DNA of 64,000 bases from Musa acuminata AAA Group (Eukaryota; Streptophyta; Magnoliopsida; Zingiberales; Musaceae). How positions within the stretch are numbered: position 1 is the first letter of the stretch; each line of letters opens with the position of its first letter. Position numbers and translations under genes: made by a program. Under the pieces are notes generated by a model, which worked only from the letters and a program-made list of their open reading frames with translations, was not told the origin of the DNA and did not search any database. The stretch is from assembly GCF_036884655.1 (NCBI RefSeq), contig NC_088356.1:10334001-10398000 (forward strand). Direction: 5' to 3'. Positions 24,792 to 36,801 of this stretch are shown here, piece after piece.

Positions 24792-27700
24792 GATAATTAT
24801 ATATTTTTAATCAATAATGAATATAAAATATTTACTAAATCATTTCATAATTTAAGAGATCTGGTTAATATCATGATCTTTATTATTGATAGAATCATGA
24901 TAATATGTTATTATAAATTCTATTATTTAGAATCATAATAATATAGTATTAAAATATTAAAGGGATTATGATTTAGAATCCCTAGATCTTGATTTCTTTG
25001 TGGCACTACGTCGTTCTGAAAAGATTATAAAATTTATAATGATAGTGATTACAAATTTATATACACAAAGAGAGATTATAAAATGTGATAATAATATAAT
25101 TTATTTTAATTAATAATAAATATAAAATATTAATTAAATTATTTGGTAATTTAGAAAATCATGTTGAGATCATGATTTATTATTGATAGAATCATGATAA
25201 TATATTATTATAAATTCTATGATTTAGGATAATGGAATATTATATTAAAATATTAAGGGGATCATGATAAATCTCATCTTGATTTAGATTTATTCGATCA
25301 TGATCTCGGTTTCCTTGTTGCATTGGGTCAGGATAGATTTGGTATGGCTATAAAGCTCACATCAAGACATCATACATTAATGGTGCTGATGAGTATTAAT
25401 TTTATTGATTTTCTTGAGAAACCAAAAGAGTAACAAGAAAGCGAGAAGAAATGATTCACTAATTTTTATTAATAGTGAGTATGAATTTATATATACAAAT
25501 AGAGATAATAAAATGTGGTAATTATATATTTTTAAATAATAATAAAAATATAAAAATATTTATTAAATTATTTCTTACTTTAGGATATCATATTAAGATC
25601 ATAATCTTTATTATTGATAAAATCATGATAATATTTTATAATTTAAAATTATAATAATATATTCTCAAAATATTGATGAAATCATGGTAATCTTATCTCA
25701 ATAATATTTATATTATTTTATAATTTATAAAATCATGTTCTTTATGATCGATAGAATCATGATAATATATTATTATAAATTCTATAATTTATGATCATGA
25801 TAATATAATATTAAATTATAAAAGTGATTATGATAAATCAAATCATGGTTTATCATGATTTAGAATTCATTGATCGTTATATTGGTTCTTTGTTACATTG
25901 AGTTATTCTAGAGAGATTTTCGGTATAAATGTCATGAATTAATGGTATCGATGAGTATAAATTTTTATTAATTTTCTTAGACCATAAAAGAGACCCAAGA
26001 GTGATAAAAACTAACTAACTAAATTTTTATTTATAATGATTATAAATTTATATGTACAAATAAAAACTATAAAATAAAATAAATATATTTTTTTAATTAA
26101 TAATAAAAATATGAAAATATATTTATTAAATTATTTCATAATTTTGAAAATAAATATTGAGATCATAATCTTTATTATTGATAGAATTATGATAATATTT
26201 TATAATTTAAAATTATAATAATATATTCTCAAAATATCTATGAGATCGTGATAATATTATCTCAATGATATCTATATTATTTCATAATTTAGAAAATCAT
26301 GTTCTTTATTATTAATAGAATCTTGATAATATATTATTATAAATTTTATAATTTATAATCATAATAATATATTATTTATAAATTTTATAATTTAGAATTT
26401 TAATAATATAATATAAAAATCATGTTGAGATCATGATTTATTATTGATAGAATCATGATAATATATTATTATAATTTAGAATCATGATAAATCATATCAT
26501 AGTTTATCATGATTTAGAATCCATCGATCCTGATCTTTGTTCTTTATTACACTAAGTTATTTTAGAGAGACTTTCGGTATGTTAATAAATCTCACCCTAA
26601 GATGTCATAAATTAATGGTATCGATGAGTATGACTCATTAATTTTTTTTATTGATAATAACTATAAATTTATATGGTAATATAATATTAAAATATTAAAG
26701 AGATCGTGATAAATCATATCATGGTGTATCATGATTTAGAATACCTTGATCATGATCTCGATTCTTTGTTACACTAACTTATTTTAGATAGATTTTTGTT
26801 ATGGAGATAAAACTCACCATATGACGTCACGGTACCGATGATTATCACTCACTATATTTTTATTGATAATTATTATAAATTTATATACACAAATAAATAT
26901 TATAAAAATATAATAATTATATATTTTATTTAAATAATAATAAATTATTTATTAAATTATTTCATAATTTCGAAAATCATTTTGGGATCAAATCTTTATT
27001 ATTGATAGAATTAAGATAATATTTTATAATTTTAAATTATAATAATATATTCTCAAAATATCTATGAGTTCGTGATAACCTTCTCTAAATGATATCTATT
27101 TTATTTCATAATTTAGAAAAACATATTCTTTATTATTGATATAATCATGATAATATATTATTATAAATTTTATAATTTAAGATTATGATAATATAATATA
27201 AAAATATTAAGGAGATCGTGATAAAGCATATCATGGTTTATCATGATTTAGAATCTCTTTATCATCTCGATTCTTTGTTATACGAACTCATTCTAAAGAG
27301 TTTTTTGGTATGGATATAAAGCTCACCCTAAGACATTATGAATTAACGGTATGGATGAGTATGACTCACTAATTTTTTATTGATAATAATTATAAATTTA
27401 TATGCACAAATAAAAATTATAAAAATATTTATTAAATTATTTCATAATTTCGAAAATCATTTTGAGATCTAATCTTTATTATTGATATAATCAAGATAAT
27501 ATTTTATAATTTAAAATTTTAATAATATATTTTTAAAAAACTAGGTGATCGTGATAATCTTATCTCAATGATATCTATATTATTTCATAATTTAGAAAAA
27601 CTTGTTCTTTATTATTGATAGAATCATGATAATATATTATTATCAATTTTATAATTTAAAATTATGATAATATAATATTAAAATATTAAGGAGATCGTGA

Positions 27701-27935
27701 TAAATAATATCATGGTTTATCATTATTTAGAATCCTTCAATCATGATCTTGATTTTTTTTTATACTAACTCATTCTAGAGAGATTTTTGGTATTGATATA
27801 AAGACATCTTGAATTAACGGTATCGATGAGTATAACTACTAATTTTTTATTGATAATGATTATAAATTTATATGCACAAATAAAATCATAAAAATATAAT
27901 AAGTATATATTTTATTTAAAAAATAAATTATACTC
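24690..27935. repeat. AT-rich satellite, block S1
   Basis: Tandem, diverged monomers of about 0.5 kb, though spacing is irregular in this block. Diagnostic landmarks in order: TTTATTATTGATAGAATCAT, then ATCATGGTTTATCATGATTT, then GATCTCGATTCTTTGTTACA, then a GGTAT..ATATAAAGCTCACC stretch, then ATGAATTAACGGTACCGATG, then TTTTTATTGATAATGATTAT. Each monomer carries two related halves: the TTTATTATTGATA.AATCA..ATAATAT phrase occurs twice. No ORF. Monomers near 25140-26400 are a distinct variant that reappears in block S7. Confidence 0.85.
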
Positions 27936-29641
27936 GATGTTTAGATGTTTAATTGCATTTTGAGTTAATTGCATTTTGAGATAATGAAACTAATTGATTG
28001 TGTTTAGATGTTTAATTGCATTTTGAGTTATGCAGGTCTACTCGATCAGGATTAGACAGTTAACGCAGGAGGAATTGACGTTGCGCCGGAGGAGATCACA
28101 TCAAGATATTGGACGACAGAAGGCTTCGGACGTCGGGCATCGGGCCAAGGAAAGCAGAATTGTGCCAAGGATATTGGGGTTATGGAGGTCAACCGTCGAT
28201 TGGGCAACAAGCCGCAAGAGAGGATGATGTGCTGAAGAATCAGATGAAGCGCCAACCAATGACGTGCCGGGCAATAGAAAGTCAATTTGCATTGTAATAA
28301 TTGTCTAGATCGGAGTAGAGTTTAGGCTGTGTGTGCAGGATTAACTATGATAACGATGAAGACATAAAGTGAAACAAAGTGCTAGAGTAAATCACGAAGG
28401 ATTCGTTGGAAGTTCGAGAGTTCGACGGAAGTACGAAGGTTCGTCGGGAATGCTGCCGGAACTAGCCGAGAATGAGTAGGGAGCTTCCCGAAGGGTTTTC
28501 GGAAGCTCGTCGAAAGGTACGTCAGAAGTTCACGGAGCTCGCCGAGAAAGATCGTAACTTGCCGAAGAAGCTCATCGGAACTCGCTAAGATCAAATTGTG
28601 AAGTCTAGGAGCTTGCCGGGAGTCCGTAGAATGGTTTCCGAGAGTTTATCGGAAGACCGCCGGAAGTTCGCCGGAAGCTCGCTGGAAGAAGTCTTGACTT
28701 GCGGACTTTGTAATAGCTTAGGAAATGTTTTTAAATTCGTAATTAGCATGTTAATTAGGGTTAGGATTAGGTGTTAATCCTATAACCCAAGTAAGGGCCA
28801 ATTGGGCCCGAGTTTGAACTGGTTTGGCCCAAGTTTGGAGCCCAACCAATGAGCTGAAATAGTCTAGGCGGTGGCACCGCCCATAACCCGAAAGGTTGGG
28901 CGGTGGAACCGCCGGACTGGGCAGTGCCACCACCCAGAACCCGAAAGGTCGGGCGGTGGCACTGCCCAACACCCGAGATCAGGCGGTGGCACAGCCACCG
29001 ACAGACGGTGACACCGCCAGTACACTATCAGTGTCAGATACTGACAGGCGGTGGCACCGCCAGCATCGAGAACCCAAAGGAATTCAAAATTTGGAGTCCA
29101 AATTTGAATCCTCTTGGGGCCTATAAATACCCTTCAATTCTCAGCTGAGAATACAACTTTTTGAGAAGCATTAGATTGAGACAAAAGCCTTTGTAAAGTT
29201 TTTAGCAAGCCTTGTTTTCAATTGCTTGAGTGTTCACCTCCTTCCTTTTCGTTGAAGTTTTGTAATTGTGTGAACCACTTGTAAAAGGTTGTAAGAGGGG
29301 GTATTTGTCCTTTCCCTTCAAAGTGATTTGCTAGTAGAAGTTGGGAGCCTCATCGAAGAAGGCTTCGCAAGTAGATGTAGGTCATTTGACCGAACTACTA
29401 TAAAATTGGCGTGTTCTCTGGTTTGCATTTACTTATTGCTATTTACCTTACTGTAAACCTTCATACGTGCTTTACTTCCTCATTACTTTTGCTGCACACC
29501 TTTACGAACACACTTTCAAGTTAAGCACTTCCGAGTTCGATTTTTATTATATGAAAGATTTTCTAAAACCAACGTTTTAATCCGCTGAACTAATTCACCC
29601 CCCCCCGCCCCCCCATTCTTAGTGTCACTCTGATCCTAACA
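27936..29641 (+). repeat. 5' LTR of element A (start missing)
   Basis: Matches the 3' LTR from 35275 but lacks the terminal TGTTGAATCTCGG; instead a short duplicated phrase (TTTAGATGTTTAATTGCATT) adjoins satellite. About seven GGCGGTG.CACCGCC-type palindromic boxes lie at 28867-29060, followed by TATA (CTATAAATAC, 29121-29130) and a poly-C run near 29597-29615. It ends GATCCTAACA just before the primer-binding site. Confidence 0.88.
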
Positions 29642-29643
29642 AT

Positions 29644-29655
29644 TGGTATCAGAGC
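29644..29655 (+). other. primer-binding site of element A
   Basis: TGGTATCAGAGC, complementary to the 3' end of initiator methionine tRNA, three bases after the LTR end. This is the usual primer site of plant copia elements. Confidence 0.9.
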
Positions 29656-29691
29656 ACGGTATTTCTCATTTCGGATTTACACCTGAGAGAA

Positions 29692-30636
29692 ATGGCTCTT
29701 CATGGCTTTCAAAAGGGCTTTTCGGTTGTTCGTCCACCGTTGTTTAACGGATTGGACTACACTTATTGAAAAACTCAAATGAGAGTTTTCTTGATTTCTA
29801 TGAATTTGGATTTATGGAATATTATTGAAAATAATTTTCAACTTCCCTCTAAACCTATGATCGAATGGTCGGATTTGGAGAAGAAGTATTTTTCTTTAAA
29901 CGCAAAGGCTATGAATGCCTTATTTTGCGCTTTGGACAAAAATGAGTTCAATCGGATTTCTACGTGCGAAACAGCTTTTGATATTTGGTGAACACTTGAA
30001 ATCACGCATGAGGGAACTAGTAGAGTCAAAGACTCGAAAGTTAACATTTTATTGCATGATTTTGAGCTTTTTCGAATGCAACCAAGCGAGACTATATGCG
30101 ATATGTACACCCGTTTCACGGATGTCGTCAATAATCTAAGAGTTTTTGGTAAATCTTTTTCGAATTTTGATCTCGTAAGGAAGATCTTAAGATCCCTTCC
30201 AAAAAGGTGGGATCCTAAAATAACCGCAATACAAGAGATAAAAAATTTAAATGATTTTCCATTAGAAGAATTAATCGGGTCATTAATGATCTATGAAATA
30301 ACACTTTTGGAACATTTTGAACCCGATGAGCACTTGAACCACCTTCCAAAGAATAGGAAGGATTTCGAACTCCGGACAAATGAATACCACTTGAGTGATG
30401 ACTCAAGTGATGAGGACAATGATGAACTTAAACTTCGAACACTAAATCCTAATAAGTTCATTAAACAAAAATATAAAATAAATAATAAACTTGAACGGAG
30501 GAAGAGGCCAAAGAAGAGGAAGGCAATCAAGGATGAATCAAGAACTTCCAAAGGTAAAACGACGAAATGGGCTTTGACGGGCTTCGACTACAACGTAAGT
30601 AACTCAACTCTCTTGAATTATTTTGAAATTACTTAA
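29692..30636 (+). pseudogene. gag of element A with two in-frame stops
   Basis: One reading frame encodes a copia Gag of the UBN2 type: the RPPLFNGLDYTYW phrase near the start, a central domain with AMNALFCALDKNEFNRI and RSLPKRWDPKITAIQEI, then an acidic/basic tail. The frame starts with ATG at 29692 and is stopped by TGA at 29767-29769 and again at 29989-29991, both at positions where tryptophan or its neighbour is expected. The tail ends at 30636 without a recognisable CCHC zinc knuckle. Confidence 0.85.
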
Positions 30637-33600
30637 AGTTTTTCATGAGTGCTTAATTTAGATAGTAGGAATAGGAAATAAAAAATTATTTTTCAAAAAT
30701 TATATCATGTTTTTCTTTTTAGCATCTTTGAAAAATTAAAAATTTGATCATGAAAAGTATATTGTTAAGGTTTCATGCATGTTATGTTTTGAAATGTTGA
30801 ATGATGTATGCAACATTAGGGATGATAATTATATGATATGTGATAATGCTTAGGATTAATCCATGCATGTGTATCTTGATGATTTTATGTCATGCATGAG
30901 TTTTTGAAGTAAATATTGATTTGAAACTCTCATTTTAGATTAACATGTTTTTGGTCTAATCGTTTTTATAACGAATTAAGATGGCATTCTCATGACATAT
31001 TAAGATGACATAGTGCATGTACATCTATGTATGAATTTCTTGATAGTCTTTTGATGATAGATGTGATATCATGATGTGTTTGGTCTTGACGACTTCATGA
31101 CGAAACTTATGTTTCGATTTTAAATGATGATACATGTTTTCACAAAAGACTCGAATACCCTCACATGAAATCAATTGTATGAAATGGAAATGAATTTTCT
31201 ATCCTATTGAGATTAATGAATTTATTTGACCAATCTTGTGAATCTCATGAAAATAAACATGATGAATATTTTGAAAATAAATGAGTGTATCTTGCATTTG
31301 GTCTTAATGATTTCTATTGAACTTCTTTTTTGAAATCATACTTGATGATGAATATCAAGATATTAAAAGGATGTTCTCATGAAATCATGCTTGATGATTT
31401 GTTTTATGAAATTTACCTTTCCGTCTTAAATGTTGACACTTGTTTTATTAAAGGTAAAGGCATGCTTATAAGAAGAAAATCACATGAATAGAAATTTATA
31501 AAAACGAAATGTGATCCTCTATCTTATCAACTTTTCAATAAATCTATGCTTGTCGTGTATGAATTTATTGAATGTGACTTTGAGGATGATTTCGGATTTC
31601 ACAAATGTTTGATTCATACTTATGACATGAGACACATTTTAAATATGAATCATGTTCAATGCTTCAATCATGTTATATCTCCCTTAATTTATCTTGTTCT
31701 CCTAGATTTATTTACCAAAGAGGAGAATCTTCCGAATGAATGAAATGATACAAATGAATCACTTATCGATATATCTTTTTGAAATATCTTTTTAATGTGA
31801 TGTTGATAATTTGAGATGCCTGTTGGAATTCATGACATGAGATAATTGAATCCTTAACTTACTCTTTATATGGCGTGAAAATAGATGTTTAAGGCATGCT
31901 TAACTTACTCATGACATATAAGGCATGCTGAGATGAAAAAGAATCACTTAAAAAATGCTTTTCCCATCTGATCGAGATTAATGATTTCATGATATTTTGT
32001 GAATTTCGAAATTGATTTTGATGACTTGATTATGAGTTTCAAGTTAAAGATTTGATTTAAATGAGTTTTATCAAAATCATGATCTTGATTTTTTGGAATA
32101 ACATGAGATTTCCTTTGATGATCATTTTGATTATTTAAAAAAAGATTTGTCGAAATGATTTATGAATTTTGGATTCATGACTTGATCCTTCATTTGTTTA
32201 TGAGATGGTTGAAATCATTGTACCTTTGAATTCTTCCATTCTCCTTTCAATTTTTGAATTCATGCATGTTATATGTTGAAGATTTGAAACCATGTTTTAA
32301 TATCATGCATACCCAAGAAATATTGATTTGACAAATTGAATGAATTAAAAATGAATGATGATTTTTCTCTGGAATGTAACTTATGGTATTCTTTATGAAT
32401 CATCATCTTGATTTCTCGATATTCGATACATGAAATTTTATTGTGAATCAAGATCTTGTTCTTTGAACTTCCATGTTTCTTCTTATTGTTTACTAAAGAA
32501 GAAAATTTTTGAAATGAATCATATTTTTTTTTAAATTATAATTTTTATGATTCATAAAGAATTGAGAGATTAATAAACCTATATATGTTTTTCTTTTTAT
32601 GAATCTCTTGAAAATAATTTTCATTTGATGATTTGAATTTGAATAAGACTTATCTTGATTTTTCAAAATTTATAACTTAAGATTTCTTATGCAAGAATCA
32701 AGGTACTATAACATTTGATCTCCTACATTTCTTTTTGACATCTATAAAAATAAAAGAGATTTGTTGAAATAAATCATGTCTTTTGGTATTCAAATGGTCT
32801 TATCTTTGATGATATGATTTCTTTGTATTTATGATACAAATGCCTTAAAATGATTGAAATGTTTTACACTTTTATGCTCTTCCCTACTTCTTTTTTTGTT
32901 TACAATGATAAAATGGGGAGAAGTTTTGATCATGCATGGTAGGATATAATTTGATAAAATTGATACCATCATGATATGAAACATTTATGATTTGCAATGA
33001 TGTATGCAATACTTGTGCTTTTTAATTATGATGTGATGTATTGCATATGATGTGAATCATGATTTAAAATGCTATGAATTGTTGCTAAAATGATGTATCA
33101 TAAATGTTGATTTAATGTTTGGTATCATGAATGCTCTAAATGATGAATGTTTGGTATCATGATCAAAATATTGATAAATGCTATGATTTGTTACCAAAAT
33201 GATATATCATGTATGATATGCCCATAGTGATTAATTTATTGGTATTATGCATGCAATACTTTAACGTTTGATAATGATGCACGCAATGATGAAATATTCA
33301 TGATAAAATTATTATTTTGATATTCATGACTTGAATCTTCCTTTCCTTTTGTCAATGACAAAGTGGGAGGAAGAGTTGCTAATGTGCTATCTTGAATTGA
33401 TGTAAAGGGTCATCTCAAAAAGAAATTAGCTAGCTTGCACAAGTCAAGAAAATGCAAAAACTTACTTTCTTACACATCTAAAGAGAAGATGCAAATGTAA
33501 CACTTGCCAAATTGTTTGTTTGCCTCATGTAAAACATTGTCCCTTGCTAGGTTGGCATTTTGCTAAGGAAGCAGAAATGACACTTCTCAAAAGAGAAGAA

Positions 33601-35274
33601 AGAGCTTGCTTTCTTGAACATCTTTAATTTGCTAGCTAGCATAATGTACAATTTGCTATCTTGAACATTACAAAGAAATGCTATCATGCACATCACAAAG
33701 AAAAGCAAATATGCTAACTTACACATCTTTAAATTTGCTAGCTTGTATGTAGTAAAACTTGCATATCGTAAAAATTGCTAGCTAGTAGAGAAGCAAACAG
33801 TTGCTATCTCAAGAAAAGCAAAAATGCTAAACTTGCGTATTGAACTTTTTGTCTCTAAACACTTGATACTTGGAATATTTTAAAATATGATCTTGATAAG
33901 AATGTTTCAAGTTGTTCTTTGTGCTATATCTTTTCAAATGAATCATGAGCCTTGATATCATATATTTCATAATATATAAATAACAAGATTTCTTTGCCTT
34001 GTATGCCTTATGTGATGATTGTACATCAATTTACTTTATTATGAATTATATGAATCTTGATCATGAACTTGTTAAGAAGAATTTTAATGAACCATGAATA
34101 ATATCTTTGGTATTCATGAATTGATCCTTATTGATATATTTGATGAATTCTTTGCATATTTAGCTTGTTGAATGGTTGAAATTTTTAGCCATTGAGTCCT
34201 CCCTTTCTTTTTGACTTTGATAAAGGGGGAGAAGGTTTTGCTAGCTTGTGCATTGAAAATGAAAGTAAACTTCCTAGCATGCTAAGGAAGTAAAATTTGC
34301 AAGCTTGCACTTCTCAAAAAGAGAAGAAAGATCTTGCCTATCGAAAGAAGCAAAAAGTGCAAAACTTAGAAAACTTGCAACAAAATTGCTCTTGTCATGC
34401 TTTGTATCAAAAATAGGTTGATATCCTTAAAAGCATCTCATTAAATTTTTTAGTGTATCGCAATATATCACATGTATCACAAATTAAATATTTTGAGACT
34501 ATTATCATATCATGTTTAACAATTGATATCTTTCATTGATATGATAAATTATCATCTCATGATGTATCGCATAATGATATCATGATTTGCGATTGTATCA
34601 TGTGATCCTTGGTGAATTTTCACATTGATATCCTTCATGAAATGATTTCTTTGCATTATTGTCTTGTATGCATCATGTGATAATTGAAATATTGATTGAT
34701 GCAAAATTGATGTAAAAGTCTAAATCATTGGTTCCTCTCCTTCTTTTTGACATTGACAAAGGGGGATAAAGTTATTGCTAGCTTGCACACTTGAATAAAG
34801 AATTTGCTAGCTCGATCATTGTAATGAAGAAATTTGCTATATCAAACATCATAAATATTGTTACTTGCAAATAAAAGCAAAGTGCAATCTTGCACAAGAA
34901 GCAAGTGTTGAATTGCCATGATTGAACTTAAGAATCTTGCTATGCTTTTGTGCTTATATGTTGTGATAAAAATCTAGCTTCATGTTGCAAAAACTTGCAT
35001 ATCTTTTAAAATAGCTAGAGCTACTTCTCCTTTTTGTTGATGACATAGGGGGAGAAGTATATGGATGATTTCATGCATTGAATTGAATATTTTATATATA
35101 TTTGCATGATGGTTTGAATGTTTTTCATAACATGTGATGAATGTTACTTGGATTTAGGATAATCCAAGTGTTCTATCAATGGCATATTGATAGGGGGAGT
35201 TTGGTTAAACTCCGGGGAGTTAAGGTTAACTCTGTTAGTCATCAATTAGTTGTCATCATCAAAAAGGGGGAGAT
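30637..35274 (+). mobile_element. non-coding interior of element A with multiplied polypurine tracts
   Basis: AT-rich, no pol. From about 32.9 kb onwards, purine tracts recur after T-rich leads and a GA(C/T)..TGA(C/T)A phrase: near 32909 (AAAATGGGGAGAAG), 33360, 34222 (AAAGGGGGAGAAGG), 34758 (AAAGGGGGATAAA), 35046, 35191 and the terminal one at 35261-35273. The last directly abuts the 3' LTR. The stretch 33380-34400 is full of GCTAGCTTGCA-like phrases. Clustered polypurine tracts upstream of the 3' LTR are a Sirevirus trait. Confidence 0.75.
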
Positions 35275-36341
35275 TGTTGAATCTCGGATTTTGATGATGA
35301 AACTAATTGATTGTGTTTAGATGTTTAACTACATTTTGAGTGATGCAGGTCTACTCAATCAGGATTAGACAGTTGACGCAGGAGGAATTAACGTTACGCC
35401 AGAGGAGATCACGTCAAGATATTGGACGGCAGAAGGCTTCGAACGTTGGGCATCGGGCCAAGGAAAGCGGAATTGTGCCAAGGATATCGGGGTTATGGAG
35501 GTCGACTGCCGATTGGGCAACAAGCCGTAAGAGAGGATGATGCGCTGAAGAATCAGATGAAGCGCCAACCAATGACGTGCCGGGCAACAGAAAGTCAATT
35601 CGCGTTGTAATAATTGTCTAGATCGGAGTAGAGTTTAGGGGTGTGTGTGCAGGATTAACTACGATAATGATGAAGACATAAAGTGAAACAAAATGCCAGA
35701 GTCAAGCACGAAGGATTCGTTGGAAGTTCGAGAGTTCGACGGAAGTCCGTAGGTTCGTCGGGAATGCTGCCGGAAATAGTCGAGAATGAGTAGGGAGCTT
35801 GCCGAAGGGTTTTCGGAAGCTCGCCGAAAGGTACGTTGGAAGTTCGCGGAGCTCACCGAGAAAGATCGTAGCTTACCGAAGAAGCTCATCGAAACTCACC
35901 AAGATCAAATCGTGAAGTCTAGGAGCTTGCCGGGAGTCCGTAGAATGGTTTTCGAGAGTTTATCGGAAGACCGCCGAAAGTTCGCCGGAAGCTCGCTGGA
36001 AGAAGTCTTGACTTGTAGACTTTGTAATAGCTTAGGAAATGTCTTTAAATTCATAGTTAGCATGTTAATTAGGGTTAGGATTAGGTGTTAATCATATAAC
36101 CCAAGTAAGGGCCAATTGAGCTCGAGTTTGAACTAGTTTGGGCCAAGTTTGGAGACCAACCAGTGAGCTGAAATAGTCTAGGCGGTGGCACCGCCCAGAA
36201 CCCGAAAGGTTGGGCGGTGGAACCGTTGAACTAGGTAGTGGCACCGCCCAAAACCCAAAAGGTCGGGCAGTGGCACAGCCAGACTGGGCGGTGGCACTGC
36301 CCAGCACCCGAGATCAGGCAATGGCACAGCCACTGACAGGC
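35275..36341 (+). repeat. 3' LTR of element A, left part
   Basis: Begins TGTTGAATCTCGGATTTTGA directly after the polypurine tract. Closely follows the 5' LTR to within the palindromic box region, where element B interrupts it at 36342. Over about 190 bp compared by eye (28030 versus 35350 regions) I count about 15 differences, all transitions. Confidence 0.88.
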
Positions 36342-36787
36342 TGTCACGGACAAACTTCTCAACAAGATGTTGGATATAATGCTTATGTGTGTCAGTGTCT
36401 TTTGGCATGTTCATGCCTTGTACAGAATGTAAAGGGGCGGCCGAAGGCTTAATAGTCCCATTTTAGTTGGGTTGGTGGCCTCTTTAGGCTTGTAAATAAA
36501 GGTTGTGTCATGTGGACACGTGCGAGAGCTTTTCGATCTGTAATGGACCATTTTACCCTTTGTTGTGCCACTGTTCAGAGCTTGTAAAGTCTGTTTGTAA
36601 TTTGCATTGTCTATGAAGTGTTTTTCGGAGATGTTTGCTTGTGGATCCCGATTGAGGCGTTCTCTCTAACCCGTTCTCTCTTTTGGTGGTCCTAAGGGAC
36701 AATGGGAGGCTTCGGGGAGGCTGACCTTCGCGGACGGACGCGCGAGGGTGCCGCACGACTTAGGCAAAACCAGCTAAGTCCGTGTCA
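36342..36787 (+). repeat. LTR 1 of element B
   Basis: 446 bp. Differs from LTR 2 at only about four positions by eye (three transitions, one transversion), under 1 percent, so B inserted recently compared with element A. Confidence 0.92.
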
Positions 36788-36789
36788 TA

Positions 36790-36801
36790 TGGTATCAGAG
36801 C
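36790..36801 (+). other. primer-binding site of element B
   Basis: TGGTATCAGAGC two bases after LTR 1, again initiator-Met tRNA. Confidence 0.88.

Noticed and set aside
24690..27935. Regularly spaced repeats as a CRISPR-like array
   Set aside because: Eukaryotic AT-rich satellite with long monomers; no short direct repeats with unique spacers.
28030..28297. Paired frames repeated at 35340-35610 as a possible duplicated small gene
   Set aside because: They are the same stretch of the two LTRs of element A; the repetition is explained by the LTR pair.
31546..32451. Short frames in the interior of element A
   Set aside because: AT-rich frames without any copia protease, integrase or reverse transcriptase motif.
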